Below are positions 26,229 through 37,525 of a DNA stretch of 64,000 bases, in pieces. How positions within the stretch are numbered: the first letter of the stretch is position 1; each line of letters opens with the position of its first letter. Source of the DNA: Paraburkholderia phenoliruptrix. Its GTDB lineage: Bacteria > Pseudomonadota > Gammaproteobacteria > Burkholderiales > Burkholderiaceae. A program made the position numbers and the translations under genes. Under the pieces are notes generated by a model. That model was not told the origin of the DNA and ran no database searches. It saw only the letters and a list, made by a program, of their open reading frames with translations. The stretch spans positions 310,001 through 374,000 of the forward strand of contig NZ_JAEUAV010000002.1 of assembly GCF_019511605.1 (NCBI RefSeq), written 5' to 3'.

Positions 26229-27278
26229 ATGAACCTCGCGCTGCCGCCGAATATCGACCTCGCTGCGTTGTATCGCGACTCGGGCATCGGCGAGGTGCTC
26301 GCGGAACTCGACCGTGACCTTGTGGGCCTCGCGCCGGTCAAGACGCGAATTCGTGAGATCGCCGCGCATCTGCTTGTCGAGCGCGCGCGCGAATCGCTCG
26401 GCCTTGCAAGCGGCGCACCGACGTTGCACATGTGTTTCTCCGGCAATCCCGGCACGGGCAAGACCACGGTCGCGTTGCGCATGGCCGAGGTGTTGCACCG
26501 GCTCGGCTACATTCGCCGCAATCATCTGGTCTCCGTGACGCGCGACGATCTGGTCGGCCAGTACATCGGTCATACCGCGCCGAAAACGCGTGACGTGCTC
26601 AAGCGCGCAATGGGCGGCGTGCTTTTCATCGACGAAGCGTATTACCTGTACCGCCCGGAAAACGAACGCGACTATGGTCAGGAAGCCATAGAAATACTGC
26701 TGCAGACCATGGAAAACCAGCGCGACGATCTTGTGGTGATTCTCGCCGGTTACGCGTCGCGAATGGAAGTGTTCTTCGAAAGCAATCCGGGCTTTCGCTC
26801 GCGCATTGCGCACCACATTACGTTTCCCGATTACGGCGACGCGGAACTGCTCGACATCGCAGAGCGCATGCTCGCCACGATGCATTACCGCTTCGACACC
26901 GACTCGCGGCGAGCTTTTGCGGATTACCTCGCATTGCGCACGCGTCAGCCGAACTTTGCCAATGCACGTTCGGTGCGCAATGCGCTCGACCGCTCGCGGC
27001 TGCGCCAGGCCAATCGTCTGTTCGCACGAGCAATGCAGGGCGCCGCGCCCATCGACGCCGCCGCGTTGACACTGATCGCAGCCGAGGACATTCGCGCGAG
27101 CCGCGTGTTCGCTGCGCCGGTTGCGTCGAGCGACGACTCAGCCGAATGCGCTGAATGCGCTGAATCCGCTGAATCCGCTGCCTACGGTGGTCCGCCCGCG
27201 ATTGCGCCGAACACCCACACAGCCGGTGTACCTGCGACGCCCGACGTAGAGCGCCCCGCCACTGCACCGCCCGGCTAA
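26229..27278 (+). CDS. cbbX: Red-type RuBisCO activase CbbX
   Basis: AAA+ ATPase that frees RuBisCO from inhibitory sugar phosphates by pulling the large-subunit C-terminus. The 349-residue product has Walker A GNPGTGKT (72-79), Walker B VLFIDEA (Asp136-Glu137), the loop [14 protein letters not shown] and the arginine-finger region [20 protein letters not shown]. It is about 30-40 residues longer than usual because of a C-terminal tail (about 300-349) that includes a 9-bp repeat encoding [12 protein letters not shown] and then a Pro/Thr/Ala-rich end. Confidence 0.96.
   Translation: MNLALPPNIDLAALYRDSGIGEVLAELDRDLVGLAPVKTRIREIAAHLLVERARESLGLASGAPTLHMCFSGNPGTGKTTVALRMAEVLHRLGYIRRNHLVSVTRDDLVGQYIGHTAPKTRDVLKRAMGGVLFIDEAYYLYRPENERDYGQEAIEILLQTMENQRDDLVVILAGYASRMEVFFESNPGFRSRIAHHITFPDYGDAELLDIAERMLATMHYRFDTDSRRAFADYLALRTRQPNFANARSVRNALDRSRLRQANRLFARAMQGAAPIDAAALTLIAAEDIRASRVFAAPVASSDDSAECAECAESAESAAYGGPPAIAPNTHTAGVPATPDVERPATAPPG
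27141..27176 (+). repeat. In-frame 9-bp repeat in cbbX
   Basis: Four copies of GCYGAATSC in phase with the reading frame encode (Ala-Glu-Cys/Ser) repeats at residues 305-316, beyond the AAA+ core. Confidence 0.9.
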
Positions 27279-27303
27279 CCGAAAACAACCTCAGGAGATC
27301 GCC

Positions 27304-28419
27304 ATGCAAGACGGACGTACGACCCTTTCGAAGTTTCTGATCGACACGCTCGACCGCCAGCCTTGCACGGCGAGTGGGGCGCAGAACGCGGGCCTTTCCG
27401 CGCTGCTGATCGACGTGGCTGCGGCCATCAAGGCAATTTCGGCGATGCTCACCAAGGGCGCGCTCGGCGGTCACTACGGCTCCGCACAGAGCATCAACAC
27501 GCATGGCGAGGAGCAGAAGAAGCTCGACGTCGCCACCAACGAAATCTTCGTGCAGCACTGCGAGTGGGACGGACTGCTGGCGGCAATGGTCTCCGAGGAA
27601 ATGGAGCGCGTCTATACGATCCCGCAAGCCTATCCGCGCGGCGATTATCTGCTTGCTTTCGATCCGTTAGACGGTTCGTCGAACATCGACATCAACGGCG
27701 TGGTCGGCTCGATCTTCTCGGTACTGCGCAATGTGGAGGAAGCCTGCGACGGAGCAGAGGTGCCGGTGAGCGACTCCGCTTTCCTGAGACCAGGCCGCGA
27801 GCAGGTGGCGGCCGGCTACGCGATCTACGGTCCTTCTACCATGCTGGTGCTGTCGGTCGGCAGCGGCACACATGGCTTCACGCTCGAACGCGACATCGGC
27901 AATTTCGTGCTCACGCATTCGAATATCCAGATTCCCGTGGATACGGCGGAGTTTGCGATCAACGCATCGAACGAACGCTTCTGGGAGCCGCCCGTGCGAC
28001 GCTACGTGCAGGAGTGCAAGGACGGCCGCACCGGCTGCCGCGCCGAGGACTTCAACATGCGCTGGATCGCGTCGATGGTCGCGGAGGTGCATCGCATCCT
28101 GATGCGCGGCGGCGTGTTCATGTATCCGCGCGACTCGAAAACACCGGGTATGGAAGGGCGCCTGCGGCTTCTGTATGAAGCGAACCCCATGAGCTTTCTG
28201 GTCGAACAGGCAGGCGGCCTTTCTATTACGGGCCGCGAGCGCATTCTCGACGTGGTGCCGGATGCACTGCATGGCCGCGTGCCCGTGATTCTCGGCTCGC
28301 GCAACGAAGTGGAGCGCATTGGCCGCTATCACGGCGAATACGACCGCGGCGAAGACCAGCCGTTCACGTCGCCGCTTTTTGCCCGCCGCTCGCTTTTCCT
28401 GCCGGGCTTTACCGCCTGA
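27304..28419 (+). CDS. cbbF: Class I fructose-1,6-bisphosphatase
   Basis: Produces fructose-6-phosphate (and, in many autotrophs, sedoheptulose-7-phosphate) in the regenerative phase of the Calvin cycle. The 371-residue product has the class I signatures [30 protein letters not shown] (metal site), [21 protein letters not shown] and [34 protein letters not shown] precedes the ATG. It lies between cbbX and cbbP in the cbb operon. Confidence 0.96.
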   Translation: MQDGRTTLSKFLIDTLDRQPCTASGAQNAGLSALLIDVAAAIKAISAMLTKGALGGHYGSAQSINTHGEEQKKLDVATNEIFVQHCEWDGLLAAMVSEEMERVYTIPQAYPRGDYLLAFDPLDGSSNIDINGVVGSIFSVLRNVEEACDGAEVPVSDSAFLRPGREQVAAGYAIYGPSTMLVLSVGSGTHGFTLERDIGNFVLTHSNIQIPVDTAEFAINASNERFWEPPVRRYVQECKDGRTGCRAEDFNMRWIASMVAEVHRILMRGGVFMYPRDSKTPGMEGRLRLLYEANPMSFLVEQAGGLSITGRERILDVVPDALHGRVPVILGSRNEVERIGRYHGEYDRGEDQPFTSPLFARRSLFLPGFTA

Positions 28420-28492
28420 TTGCGCGAACCCTGGCTCGCGTCGGCGGTTCAGAACGTGGCCGAACATAACACCACTATCCGGAGACAAGCGC

Positions 28493-29365
28493 ATGTCAGT
28501 CAAACACCCGATTATCGCGGTGACCGGTTCGAGCGGCGCCGGCACCACCACCGTGATGAAAAGCTTCACGCATATTTTCAGGCGCGAAAAGATCAACGCG
28601 CAGATCGTGGAAGGCGACGCGTTTCATCGCTACGACCGCAACGGCATGCGCGAGGCCATGAAGCAGCACGAGCGCGACGGCGTGCCCAACTTCAGCCACT
28701 TCGGCCCGCAGGCGAATCTGCTGGAAGAACTGGAGGCGCTGTTCGCAAGCTATGGGGAAAACGGCAGCGGCAAGTTCCGCCATTACGTGCATGACGAAAC
28801 CGAAACCCGTCTGTACAAACAGGACGCCGGCACCTTCACGCCGTGGGAAGACGTGCAGCCCGGCACCGACCTGATGTTCTACGAAGGCCTGCATGGCGCG
28901 GCCGTGACCGAGCGCGTCGATATTGCGCGGCATGCGGACCTGCTGATAGGTGTGGTGCCGATCATCAACCTCGAATGGATTCAGAAGCTGCATCGCGACC
29001 AGACCATGCGCGGCTACTCGCACGAGGCGGTGGTCGACACGATTCTGCGGCGTATGCCTGACTACGTGAATTACATCTGCCCGCAATTTTCCCGCACGCA
29101 TGTGAATTTCCAGCGCGTGCCGACCGTGGACACGTCGAACCCGTTCATTGCGCGGGAGATTCCACAGCCGGACGAAAGCTTTGTCGTCATCCGCTTTGCG
29201 CGGCCCAAAGGCATCGACTTCCAGTATCTGCTGACCATGCTGCACGACTCCTTCATGTCGCGCCCGAACGTGATCGTCGTGCCAGGCGGCAAGATGGGCC
29301 TTGCGATGCAACTGATCTTCACGCCGATGATTCTGCAACTGATCGACCGGCGCTCGCGAGCGTGA
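28493..29365 (+). CDS. cbbP: Phosphoribulokinase
   Basis: Makes ribulose-1,5-bisphosphate from ribulose-5-phosphate. The 290-residue product has the P-loop [11 protein letters not shown] (11-21), [23 protein letters not shown] and [10 protein letters not shown]. This is the bacterial class I PRK, which is usually activated by NADH. The ATG at 28493 follows GGAGACAAGCGC and was preferred to a longer upstream reading that overlaps cbbF. Confidence 0.97.
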   Translation: MSVKHPIIAVTGSSGAGTTTVMKSFTHIFRREKINAQIVEGDAFHRYDRNGMREAMKQHERDGVPNFSHFGPQANLLEELEALFASYGENGSGKFRHYVHDETETRLYKQDAGTFTPWEDVQPGTDLMFYEGLHGAAVTERVDIARHADLLIGVVPIINLEWIQKLHRDQTMRGYSHEAVVDTILRRMPDYVNYICPQFSRTHVNFQRVPTVDTSNPFIAREIPQPDESFVVIRFARPKGIDFQYLLTMLHDSFMSRPNVIVVPGGKMGLAMQLIFTPMILQLIDRRSRA

Positions 29366-29417
29366 GCCTCGCGGCTTCATGCGAGACAACTGCTTTCTGT
29401 TTCCCAAGGAGAATTCG

Positions 29418-31481
29418 ATGAGCGCCGTTGCACAACCGCTTGAACTACCTGAAATACGCCTGATGGCCGACGCGCTGCGCATGCTCGCGATCGACGCCGT
29501 GGAAGCAGCAAAGTCGGGCCACCCCGGCATGCCGCTTGGCATGGCCGAGATTGCCGTCGCGCTGTGGGACCGGCATCTCAAGCACAATCCGCGCAATCCG
29601 GCATGGCCGGACCGTGACCGCTTTGTGCTGTCGAACGGACACGGCTCGATGCTGCTGTACGCGCTGCTGCATCTCACCGGCTACGATCTGCCGATTGACG
29701 AGCTCAAACGCTTTCGTCAATTGCACAGCAAAACGCCGGGCCACCCGGAAGTCGGCGTCACGCCGGGCGTCGAGACGACCACTGGCCCCTTGGGGCAGGG
29801 GCTTGCCAACGCGGTCGGCATGGCGCTGGCCGAGGCGCTGCTCGCGCGCGAGTTCAATCGCCCAGGCCATACGATCGTGGATCACCGCACGTATGTGTTT
29901 GCAGGCGACGGCTGCCTGATGGAGGGCATTTCTCACGAGGCGGCCTCGCTCGCGGGCACGCTGAAGCTCGACAAGCTTACGGTGCTGTACGACGATAACG
30001 GCATTTCGATCGACGGCCATGTCGCGCAGTGGTTTAACGACGACACGCCCGCGCGTTTTACCGCTTATGGCTGGCACGTGGTGCGCGAAGTGGACGGCCA
30101 CGATGTCGACGCGCTCGACCGTGCGCTGAAGGATGCGCGCAGCGCCGGCCGGCCCACGCTGATCTGCTGCCGCACCGTGATCGGCAAAGGCTCGCCGGGC
30201 AAAGCCGGCACCCACGACGTGCACGGTGCGCCGCTGGGCGCCGACGAAATTGCGAACACGCGGCGCGCGCTGGGCTGGACGCACGCGCCGTTCGTCGTTC
30301 CCGACGACGTGCGCAAGCAGTGGGATGCGAGCGCGCGCGGCGAAGCGGCCGAGGCGGAGTGGACGCGCCGCTTCGAAGCCTATCGCCGGCATTATCCGCA
30401 TGAGGCTGCTGAATTCGAGCGCAGGACGCGAGGCGCGCTGCCGGCTCATTGGCGCGATACCGTTCATGCGATGCTGCGCGACGCAGACAGCGCGGCGCAA
30501 TCCATCGCCACGCGCAAGGCCTCGCAGCAGACCATCGCAGTGCTCGCCCGCGCGTTGCCCGAACTGCTCGGTGGCTCAGCGGACCTGACCGGCTCGAACC
30601 TCACCGACTGGCAGGCCGCCATCGACGTGCATGCGGACGACACCGGCCTGCAAGGCGGCAACTATCTGCACTACGGCGTGCGCGAGTTCGGCATGAGCGC
30701 GATGATCAACGGCATCGCACTGCATCGCGGGCATATCGCCTTTGGTGGCACGTTCCTCACGTTTTCCGACTACTCGCGCAACGCGCTGCGTATGGCCGCG
30801 TTGATGAAGACACGCTCCATCTTCGTGTTCACGCACGATTCCATCGGGCTTGGCGAAGACGGTCCCACGCACCAGTCGGTCGAGCATGCGGCGAGCCTGA
30901 GGCTGATTCCCGGGCTCGACGTCTGGCGCCCATGCGATACGGTGGAAACCGCGCGCGCGTGGGCGAGTGCAGTCGAGCGCGCTGGGCCGTCATGCCTGTT
31001 GCTAAGCCGTCAGACGCTGCCGTTCGTCACACGCGACAGCGTGCAGATCGAAGCGATGGAGCGGGGCGGCTACGTGCTGCGCGACTGGCCGCCAGAAGCC
31101 GTGCAAGGCACCGATGCGGACGTTCGTGCTCGGGTCGTACTGATTGCTACGGGATCCGAAGTTTCACTCGCACTCGAAGCGCTTCCTCTACTCGCCGAAG
31201 CAGGCATCGCCGCGCGCGTCGTCTCCATGCCGTCGACGAGCGTATTCGACCGGCAACCGGACGCATGGCGCGCGGCGGTGCTGCCGCCGGCCGTGCCGCG
31301 CGTGGCCGTGGAAGCCGGCGTTAGTGCGTTCTGGCGGCAGTACGTGGGGCTTGAAGGCGGCGTTGTAGGCATCGACACCTTCGGCGAGTCCGCGCCTGCG
31401 GCCGCGCTGTTCGAACATTTCGCGCTGACCGCGAGGGCCGTGGCGGACGAAGCGCGCCGTGTAGCGCGGCGCTTTGCATGA
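29418..31481 (+). CDS. cbbT: Transketolase
   Basis: Thiamine-diphosphate enzyme that interconverts sugar phosphates in the regenerative phase. The 687-residue product has [28 protein letters not shown], the ThDP motif [25 protein letters not shown]...[19 protein letters not shown], the catalytic Glu in [17 protein letters not shown], and [20 protein letters not shown] precedes the ATG at 29418. This copy belongs to the cbb operon; a housekeeping copy probably exists elsewhere. Confidence 0.97.
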   Translation: MSAVAQPLELPEIRLMADALRMLAIDAVEAAKSGHPGMPLGMAEIAVALWDRHLKHNPRNPAWPDRDRFVLSNGHGSMLLYALLHLTGYDLPIDELKRFRQLHSKTPGHPEVGVTPGVETTTGPLGQGLANAVGMALAEALLAREFNRPGHTIVDHRTYVFAGDGCLMEGISHEAASLAGTLKLDKLTVLYDDNGISIDGHVAQWFNDDTPARFTAYGWHVVREVDGHDVDALDRALKDARSAGRPTLICCRTVIGKGSPGKAGTHDVHGAPLGADEIANTRRALGWTHAPFVVPDDVRKQWDASARGEAAEAEWTRRFEAYRRHYPHEAAEFERRTRGALPAHWRDTVHAMLRDADSAAQSIATRKASQQTIAVLARALPELLGGSADLTGSNLTDWQAAIDVHADDTGLQGGNYLHYGVREFGMSAMINGIALHRGHIAFGGTFLTFSDYSRNALRMAALMKTRSIFVFTHDSIGLGEDGPTHQSVEHAASLRLIPGLDVWRPCDTVETARAWASAVERAGPSCLLLSRQTLPFVTRDSVQIEAMERGGYVLRDWPPEAVQGTDADVRARVVLIATGSEVSLALEALPLLAEAGIAARVVSMPSTSVFDRQPDAWRAAVLPPAVPRVAVEAGVSAFWRQYVGLEGGVVGIDTFGESAPAAALFEHFALTARAVADEARRVARRFA

Positions 31482-31520
31482 GCGGCATACGGAACCCGAT
31501 TCGTCTTCGAGGAGTTTGTC

Positions 31521-32558
31521 ATGGCTTTCATCGCACTACGTCAACTTCTGGATCACGCGGCCGAACACGGCTACGGCGTGCCCGCATTCAACGTCAACAA
31601 CATGGAGCAGATTCACGCGATCATGCAGGCCGCCGAGGAAACCGCGAGCCCGGTGATTCTCCAGGCGTCGGCGGGCGCGCGTAAGTACGCCGGCGAGCCT
31701 TATCTGCGCCACCTCGTGCTGGCCGCGCTCGAGGCGCATCCGGACATTCCGCTCGTGCTGCATCAGGACCATGGCGCGAGCCCGGCGGTGTGTCAGCAGG
31801 CGATCCGCTCCGGCTTCACGTCGGTCATGATGGACGGCTCCTTGCTGCCCGATCAGAAAACGCCCGCCACTTATGACTACAACGTCGACGTGAGCCGCCG
31901 GGTGGTCGAGGCGGCGCACGCGGTGGGGGTTTCGGTGGAAGGTGAGTTGGGCTGTCTCGGCTCGCTCGAAACAGGCACGGCCGGCGAAGAGGACGGCGTG
32001 GGCGCGCAAGGCCAACTCGCGCGCGACGACCTGCTGACCGACCCAAAAGAAGCGCAGATTTTCGTCGAGGCGACGGGCGTGGATGCGCTCGCCATTGCGA
32101 TCGGCACGTCGCACGGCGCGTATAAATTCAGCCGCCAGCCTACCGGCGATATTCTTGCGATCGATCGGATTGTCGAGATACATGAGCGGATTCCGAACAC
32201 GCATCTTGTGATGCATGGGTCGTCCTCGGTGCCGCAGGAATGGCTTGCGGTAATCCGCGAATACGGCGGCGACATACCCACGACTTATGGCGTGCCCGTG
32301 GAGGAAATCCGGCGCGGCATTGCTCACGGTGTGCGCAAGGTCAACATCGACACGGACATCCGGCTCGCAATGAGCGGCGCAATGCGCAAGTCGATGGCTA
32401 ACGCCCGCGCCGAATTCGACCCACGTGCCGCATTGAAGGCGGCCACGGCCGCCGCGCGCAGTGTGTGCGTCGAGCGCTTCGAGGCTTTCGGCTGCGCGGG
32501 GCAGGCGCCGCGCATCAAGCCGTTGCCGCTCGAGGCGATGGCGCGCCGCTACCACTAA
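31521..32558 (+). CDS. cbbA: Class II fructose-bisphosphate aldolase
   Basis: Condenses dihydroxyacetone phosphate with glyceraldehyde-3-phosphate or erythrose-4-phosphate. The 345-residue product has the class II zinc-enzyme motifs [63 protein letters not shown] and [23 protein letters not shown] precedes the ATG. It is followed 16 bases later by cbbE. Confidence 0.97.
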   Translation: MAFIALRQLLDHAAEHGYGVPAFNVNNMEQIHAIMQAAEETASPVILQASAGARKYAGEPYLRHLVLAALEAHPDIPLVLHQDHGASPAVCQQAIRSGFTSVMMDGSLLPDQKTPATYDYNVDVSRRVVEAAHAVGVSVEGELGCLGSLETGTAGEEDGVGAQGQLARDDLLTDPKEAQIFVEATGVDALAIAIGTSHGAYKFSRQPTGDILAIDRIVEIHERIPNTHLVMHGSSSVPQEWLAVIREYGGDIPTTYGVPVEEIRRGIAHGVRKVNIDTDIRLAMSGAMRKSMANARAEFDPRAALKAATAAARSVCVERFEAFGCAGQAPRIKPLPLEAMARRYH

Positions 32559-32574
32559 GCGCAAGGAGAGAGCC

Positions 32575-33369
32575 ATGCGTGATTTTCTGATTGCTCCTTC
32601 ACTGCTGTCGGCGGATTTCGCGCGGCTTGCAGACGAGATTCGCGACGTCACCGCGGCCGGCGCGGACTGGATTCACCTGGACGTGATGGATAACCACTAC
32701 GTGCCGAATCTGACCGTCGGGCCGCTCGTCTGCGCCGCGATCCGCCCGCATACGCGCGTGCCGATCGACGTGCACCTGATGACCATGCCGGTTGATCCGC
32801 TCGTCATTGCGTTTGCCGAGGCGGGCGCGAACACGATCAGCTTTCATCCCGAGGCGTCGCTGCACGTACATCGCACCATTGAACTGATCAGAAGCCACGG
32901 CGCGCGGGTCGGACTTGCGCTTAATCCCGCCACGCCGCTTGCGGTGCTCGATCATGTGATCGAGCGGCTCGACGTGGTGCTGGTCATGTCGGTGAATCCG
33001 GGCTTCGGGGGCCAGGCGTTCATACCGGAGACACTCGCGAAACTGCGTGCGCTGCGCGAACGCGTCGATGCCACGATGCAGCGCACCGGTCGCGCGCTGC
33101 TGATCGAAGTGGACGGCGGCGTGAAGGCGTCGAACATCGCGCAGATCGCGGCAGCGGGCGCGGACGTATTCGTGGCGGGTTCGGCGGTGTTCGGTGCGCA
33201 TGACTATGCGCAGGCTATTGGCGAAATGCGCGGCCAATTGCGCGGCGGGATGGATGGCGAGACGGGCGGCGAAACGGGTGGCGAAACGGGTGGCGAGATG
33301 CGGGGCGAACAGGCGCAAGTCAGCGAGCGCGGCGAGTGCAGCACGGGCGCTTTGGCCGAAGCGCGCTAA
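32575..33369 (+). CDS. cbbE: Ribulose-phosphate 3-epimerase
   Basis: Interconverts xylulose-5- and ribulose-5-phosphate. The core (about 1-222) shows [61 protein letters not shown] and FVAGSAVFG. The 264-residue product carries about 40 extra C-terminal residues, beginning with a 12-bp repeat that encodes [15 protein letters not shown] and is unlike any epimerase core. AAGGAG precedes the ATG at 32575. It is the last gene of the cbb operon and converges with the DHPS-like gene 37 bases on. Confidence 0.95.
   Translation: MRDFLIAPSLLSADFARLADEIRDVTAAGADWIHLDVMDNHYVPNLTVGPLVCAAIRPHTRVPIDVHLMTMPVDPLVIAFAEAGANTISFHPEASLHVHRTIELIRSHGARVGLALNPATPLAVLDHVIERLDVVLVMSVNPGFGGQAFIPETLAKLRALRERVDATMQRTGRALLIEVDGGVKASNIAQIAAAGADVFVAGSAVFGAHDYAQAIGEMRGQLRGGMDGETGGETGGETGGEMRGEQAQVSERGECSTGALAEAR
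33256..33303 (+). repeat. In-frame 12-bp repeat at the end of cbbE
   Basis: Four copies of GGCGARACGGGY (the last diverged) in phase, encoding Gly-Glu-Thr-Gly repeats after the TIM-barrel fold is complete. Confidence 0.9.
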
Positions 33370-33406
33370 AGAGCGCGCAGGTTCAGGCAGTTCCGCGCGA
33401 AAGCCT

Positions 33407-34789
33407 TTAGCGCTTCTTCATCGTTTCGCCGGGCGCGCACCATGCCGACAGATCCTGTTCCGGCCGCTCGACGGCGCAGCCCCAGTCGAGCGGCTGGTCC
33501 TGATCGAAGCGCTTGCCGAGGCGCCATGCAATTTCTGCGCGCGCGAGCTGCACGCCCATATAGAACGCGTGGCCGCCGTCGGCTTCGAGATGAAGCTGCG
33601 GATAGAACGCGAACGGATCGGCGGCCTTGAGATGACCGTCGCGGTTGTACACGTGGATGCCGTCGGCACTGATCTGCACGCGAAAGTTAGGATCACGAAT
33701 ATCGCGGGCGAATTCGTCGATTTCGGCCGCGCTGTAGGGGAAGGGGCGTCTGGCGTGAACGGTCGCGAGATCGCTGTTGATGCCTTTGGGCAGCACTTGC
33801 GCCTCGCGTGCGGCGTGCATTACGCGGCGCGCGACGTCCGCTTCGCGCACCGCACGCCGCGCATGCGGGCTCACGGAGGTAGTGAGCACGGCGCTCACGC
33901 GAAGCTCCGCGGCCATGCCGAGCAGTACCGCGTGAATGCCGCTCGTGTCGGCCTCCGTGAGCTCGGTCACGTTGCCAATGCCCATGATGATGTCCACGTC
34001 CGGGTAGCGTTCGCGCAGCCTCACATAACGAGCGATCGAGGTCGCCAGACCGAACGGTATGGGATCGAGAATCGGGTCCGCGAGAAATGCGCGGCCTCGC
34101 GCGGCGAACCGTTCGATGGCGGCGTCGAGCGACGCGGGGTCGTGCGGATCGCGTGCGACCAGAATCGGTGTGGACGGCACTTCGTCGGCGATCCACAGCG
34201 TGTCGAGGTTCAGGCTCATCAGATAGTCCGCGCCCGCCCGGCCGCCGCGCAATAGTTCTTCGCTGCGCATCGAGTCGACGCTGACCCGATAGCCTTCGGC
34301 CTTCAGGCGGCGCACCGCATCCTCGAGATGCGGAAAGGGCGTTTCGGGCAGGCAGCCAATGTCGATCACATCCGCGCCCTGCGCCGCATACTCGCGGGCA
34401 CGCGCGGCAATGCCGTCGAGATCGAGACGAGGCGCATCGACAATCTCCGCGAAGATCTGCGCTTCGTAGCGCGACAGATCGACGGGCTTCGCCTCGCGGC
34501 CGAAAAATTGCGGCAGATCTTTCACTTCTTCGGGGCCGCGTTCGAACGGCACGCCGTAGTGTTCGGTGAGCGCGGCCAGGTCGCCCCGGCAGCGTCCCGG
34601 CACGATCACGCGCTGCGCCGCGAGTGGCGCGGACACGCGGCGGCGAATCATGTCGGCCGTCATGAGCGCGGCGACCTGCAGGCCGATCTCGCGAATCTCC
34701 CAACTGAACGGCGCGGGCGCCATGCTTTCGAGCACGCGCGCGAGGCTTTTTTCTGCGAGCCGCCCTGTCAGGAAGACGATGTGGTCCAT
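33407..34789 (-). CDS. Dihydropteroate synthase-like protein of the H4MPT cluster (DUF6513 type)
   Basis: 460 residues. The central part resembles dihydropteroate synthase (AAQGADVIDIGCLPETPFPHL, YRVSVDSMRSEELL, GRAFLADPILDPIPFG, DIIMGIGNVTELT), with an N-terminal domain (about 1-120, starting MDHIVFLTGRLAEKSLARVLE) not found in FolP. Members of this family occur beside H4MPT genes and are thought to act in pterin-arylamine coupling in place of DHPS. The gene starts one base after the DmrB-like stop, so the two are coupled. Reaction not proven. Confidence 0.85.
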   Translation of the reverse strand: MDHIVFLTGRLAEKSLARVLESMAPAPFSWEIREIGLQVAALMTADMIRRRVSAPLAAQRVIVPGRCRGDLAALTEHYGVPFERGPEEVKDLPQFFGREAKPVDLSRYEAQIFAEIVDAPRLDLDGIAARAREYAAQGADVIDIGCLPETPFPHLEDAVRRLKAEGYRVSVDSMRSEELLRGGRAGADYLMSLNLDTLWIADEVPSTPILVARDPHDPASLDAAIERFAARGRAFLADPILDPIPFGLATSIARYVRLRERYPDVDIIMGIGNVTELTEADTSGIHAVLLGMAAELRVSAVLTTSVSPHARRAVREADVARRVMHAAREAQVLPKGINSDLATVHARRPFPYSAAEIDEFARDIRDPNFRVQISADGIHVYNRDGHLKAADPFAFYPQLHLEADGGHAFYMGVQLARAEIAWRLGKRFDQDQPLDWGCAVERPEQDLSAWCAPGETMKKR

Positions 34790-34790
34790 G

Positions 34791-35369
34791 TCATGCGAGT
34801 TGGAGCGTCGCGAGCCGTTGATCGAGCGCCGTCTTCAGTTCATCCAGCGAGCGCACCACGCTCGTGTATTCGAAGCGCGACAGGCGCTCCACGTTGTCGA
34901 GTTCGATGGCTCGCGGCCGCAGTTCGACCCATTCATTGGGGCTTTGCGTGACCACGGTCGGCTCCGTATCGCATGCAAAGACGATGCCCGGAATGCATTG
35001 CTTGCCCGCCTGGGCATACATGTTGGTGGGCAGCGTATCCGAGATGCCGAACGCGCATTTGGCCACCGTATTGCTCGTGGCCGGCGCGATGATGACAGTG
35101 TGGTACATGCCGTGATACAGCATGCCGACAGGCACGCCGCTCGCGCTCTTGTCGCGGAACACGTTGAAGCGCTCGCGCAGCTTCGGCAGCTTCCAGCCGT
35201 AGAGAGGCAGCACTTCCTCGGCGGCGGCGGAGAGAAAGAGGTCCGTGCGCGGCAACGCCAGCGCGAGTTCGATCGACTCCTCCAGCAGATGGCCGGAGCC
35301 GGTCACGCACCATGCAAAGCGCGCGTCGGGCTTGAAGTCCGCAAGCTTGCGAGCGGGCGCCTCGGTCAT
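34791..35369 (-). CDS. DmrB-like flavoprotein (dihydromethanopterin reductase)
   Basis: 192 residues of the flavoprotein family that includes archaeal DmrB, which reduces dihydromethanopterin to H4MPT. Visible signatures are FAWCVTGSGHLLEES at the start (flavin phosphate loop), FLSAAAEEVLPLYGW, MYHTVIIAPATSNTVAKCAFGISD (flavin-binding PATSNT) and ACDTEPTV. The ATG overlaps the stop of the sigma-54 activator gene (35366-35369). It is placed with the activator and the DHPS-like gene in one operon. The final reduction in cofactor synthesis is the likely role. Confidence 0.82.
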   Translation of the reverse strand: MTEAPARKLADFKPDARFAWCVTGSGHLLEESIELALALPRTDLFLSAAAEEVLPLYGWKLPKLRERFNVFRDKSASGVPVGMLYHGMYHTVIIAPATSNTVAKCAFGISDTLPTNMYAQAGKQCIPGIVFACDTEPTVVTQSPNEWVELRPRAIELDNVERLSRFEYTSVVRSLDELKTALDQRLATLQLA

Positions 35370-37525
35370 GCGTGATGCGTGTCGCGCGAGGCGTTCGTCG
35401 GGAACGCTTCGGCGGCCGTTGCGTGCGGTGCCGGGTCGTCGGCTGCGTCGTCGGCTTCCGCGGCGTCATTAGCCGAGCCGTCGTGCGACAGGCGGATATG
35501 CAGCCGCCGCATCTTCCGGTACAGCGTGTTGCGGCTAATGCCGAGCGCCTTTGCCACATTGCTGACGTTCCAGCGATTCTCCTCGAGCAGCGTTAGCACC
35601 GTCTCGCGCTCGTTCAACTGGATTGCATTCAGCGCGGACAGATCGGCGTCGTCGTCGGCATTCGCGGCAGGCGGCGCCGCTGTGTATGGCGCGGCCTGCG
35701 AAGCGGCCTGTGAAGCGGCCTGTGAAGCGGCCGGCGGCGGCAGGTCCGGCGCACGCTGCGTGACCTCGGCCGGCAGATCGTCGCAGCGGATGGGCTGCCC
35801 GTCGCATAGCGCGATCGCCATCTGCAACACGTGCCGCAACTGACGGATATTGCCCGGCCACGCATAGCTCAGCAATGCCTGCTCGGCTTCCTTCGTCAGT
35901 TCGGGCGGATCGCCGTCGGCTTCGGCTTCGAGCAGATGATGAATCAGCGGAAGTTTGTCGACCCGCTCCGCGAGCGGCGGCAGATTGAGCTCGACGCCCT
36001 TGAGCCGGTAATACAGATCCTCGCGGAACTGGCCGCTGTGCACGAGTTCGAGCAGATTGCGGTGACTCGCGCTGATCAGCTGGAAGTTGACCTTGACGGT
36101 TGTTTCGGCGCCGAGCGGCGTGACCTCGTGTTCCTCGATCACGCGTAGCAGGCGCGCCTGCAAAGCCAGCGGCATGTCGCCGATTTCATCGAGAAAGAGG
36201 GTGCCGCCGTTGGCCTGCACGATCTTGCCGCGCCTTCCCTCGCGCTGCGCGCCGGTGAACGCGCCGGCCCGATAGCCGAACAGTTCGCTCTCTATCAGGT
36301 TCTCCGGGAGCGACGCGCAATTGACCGGCACGAACGGCCCTGACGAAAGCGGGCTGATGCTGTGCAGCGCCTGGGCGAACACTTCCTTGCCGGTGCCCGT
36401 TTGCCCTCTGAGAATGATCGGAATCTTGCGTTGCACCACGCGCGCGCCCAACTGGATTTGCGAGGCCATGCGCGGGTCGCCGAATTCCAGATGCGCGATT
36501 TCGTCGAGCCGGGCCGCGGGCGCGCGCTTTTCCGGTGTGCTCGTGCTCGTGCGCGGCACCGGCGCCGCGACCGCAACGCGTGCGCCGCGTCCGGCGGCGT
36601 TTTGCGCGGTCTGCGCAATCAGGAAGAAACGGTTGGTCGCGTTCGCGCTGTACACGGTGACCGGATGGAACGAGCCGCGAATGCTGCGCGCGATCATGTC
36701 CTCGAGCGACGCGTTGAACGCCTCTTCGATACGCCGTCCGCGCAATTCGCCAAGCGAGCGGAAGCCGAGCTGGAACAGCGCACTGCGGTTTGCGGCGAGC
36801 ACGGTGCTGTCGTCCGCGACCGCGAGCTTGCCGCCGTGCAGCGTGCCGACGAATTCAGGGCGGCTGTGGAAATGAATCATGTTCGCGTGCCGGTAGCGCG
36901 CGTCGATCAACCGGTTTTCGATCATCTGCCGCGACATGCCCACGAGCACCAGCGAGTGCTGCTGCAACAGCTTCGAGCGGCTCGTCACGTCGAGCACGCC
37001 GGCTATTTCGCCGCTGTCGTCGAAGATCGGCGCGGCCGAGCAGGTGAGGGACGTATAGCGCGGATAGAAATGCTCGTGCTGGCACACGGCAATGCAGTCG
37101 CGCTCGGCGAGACAGGTGCCCATGCCGTTGGTGCCGGCTTCGCGCTCGCTCCACAGCGCGCCGACGCGAAAGCCGTCCGAAGCCACCGCCTCGGCAAACG
37201 GCACCGAAGATACCTGGTGGACGATCACGCCGCCCGCGTCGACCAGCACCACTGCCAGTTCCGGATCGGCCAACTGTTGATAGAGCGTGGTCATTTCCAG
37301 CTTCGAACAGGCAATGAGGTCGCCCATTGCCTCGCGGCGCGCGCTTAGTTCGTACTCCGTCAGGATGGGCGGCGTGACGAAACGGGAAGGATCGAGCTGG
37401 AATTCATTCACACAGCGCGCCCACGACTGAGCGACGGGCTCGCTCGTCGGCCGCGTCGCCAATTGATGGTTGACGACGTTGAAGATTTCACGGACGTGCA
37501 TGGAGCTGTCAGCGAGCAACGACAT
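35366..37525 (-). CDS. Sigma-54-dependent activator, AcoR type (GAF/AAA+/Fis)
   Basis: 719 residues. The N-terminal half has an AcoR-like region (SWARCVNEFQLDPSRFV) and a GAF domain (about 85-200). A PAS-like segment (about 225-310) precedes the AAA+ core, which has Walker A GQTGTGKE (374-381), GAFTGA (421-426, the sigma-54 contact loop) and Walker B TLFLDEIGD. A Fis-type HTH (about 650-685; NVSNVAKALGISRNTLYRKM) ends the conserved part. A QAAS repeat encoded by a 12-bp unit near 35689-35733 links the core to the HTH. Relatives respond to small alcohols or ketones. Because it heads an H4MPT operon, it is the best candidate to drive the sigma-54-type promoters at pqqA and xoxF. Confidence 0.93.
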   Translation of the reverse strand: MSLLADSSMHVREIFNVVNHQLATRPTSEPVAQSWARCVNEFQLDPSRFVTPPILTEYELSARREAMGDLIACSKLEMTTLYQQLADPELAVVLVDAGGVIVHQVSSVPFAEAVASDGFRVGALWSEREAGTNGMGTCLAERDCIAVCQHEHFYPRYTSLTCSAAPIFDDSGEIAGVLDVTSRSKLLQQHSLVLVGMSRQMIENRLIDARYRHANMIHFHSRPEFVGTLHGGKLAVADDSTVLAANRSALFQLGFRSLGELRGRRIEEAFNASLEDMIARSIRGSFHPVTVYSANATNRFFLIAQTAQNAAGRGARVAVAAPVPRTSTSTPEKRAPAARLDEIAHLEFGDPRMASQIQLGARVVQRKIPIILRGQTGTGKEVFAQALHSISPLSSGPFVPVNCASLPENLIESELFGYRAGAFTGAQREGRRGKIVQANGGTLFLDEIGDMPLALQARLLRVIEEHEVTPLGAETTVKVNFQLISASHRNLLELVHSGQFREDLYYRLKGVELNLPPLAERVDKLPLIHHLLEAEADGDPPELTKEAEQALLSYAWPGNIRQLRHVLQMAIALCDGQPIRCDDLPAEVTQRAPDLPPPAASQAASQAASQAAPYTAAPPAANADDDADLSALNAIQLNERETVLTLLEENRWNVSNVAKALGISRNTLYRKMRRLHIRLSHDGSANDAAEADDAADDPAPHATAAEAFPTNASRDTHHA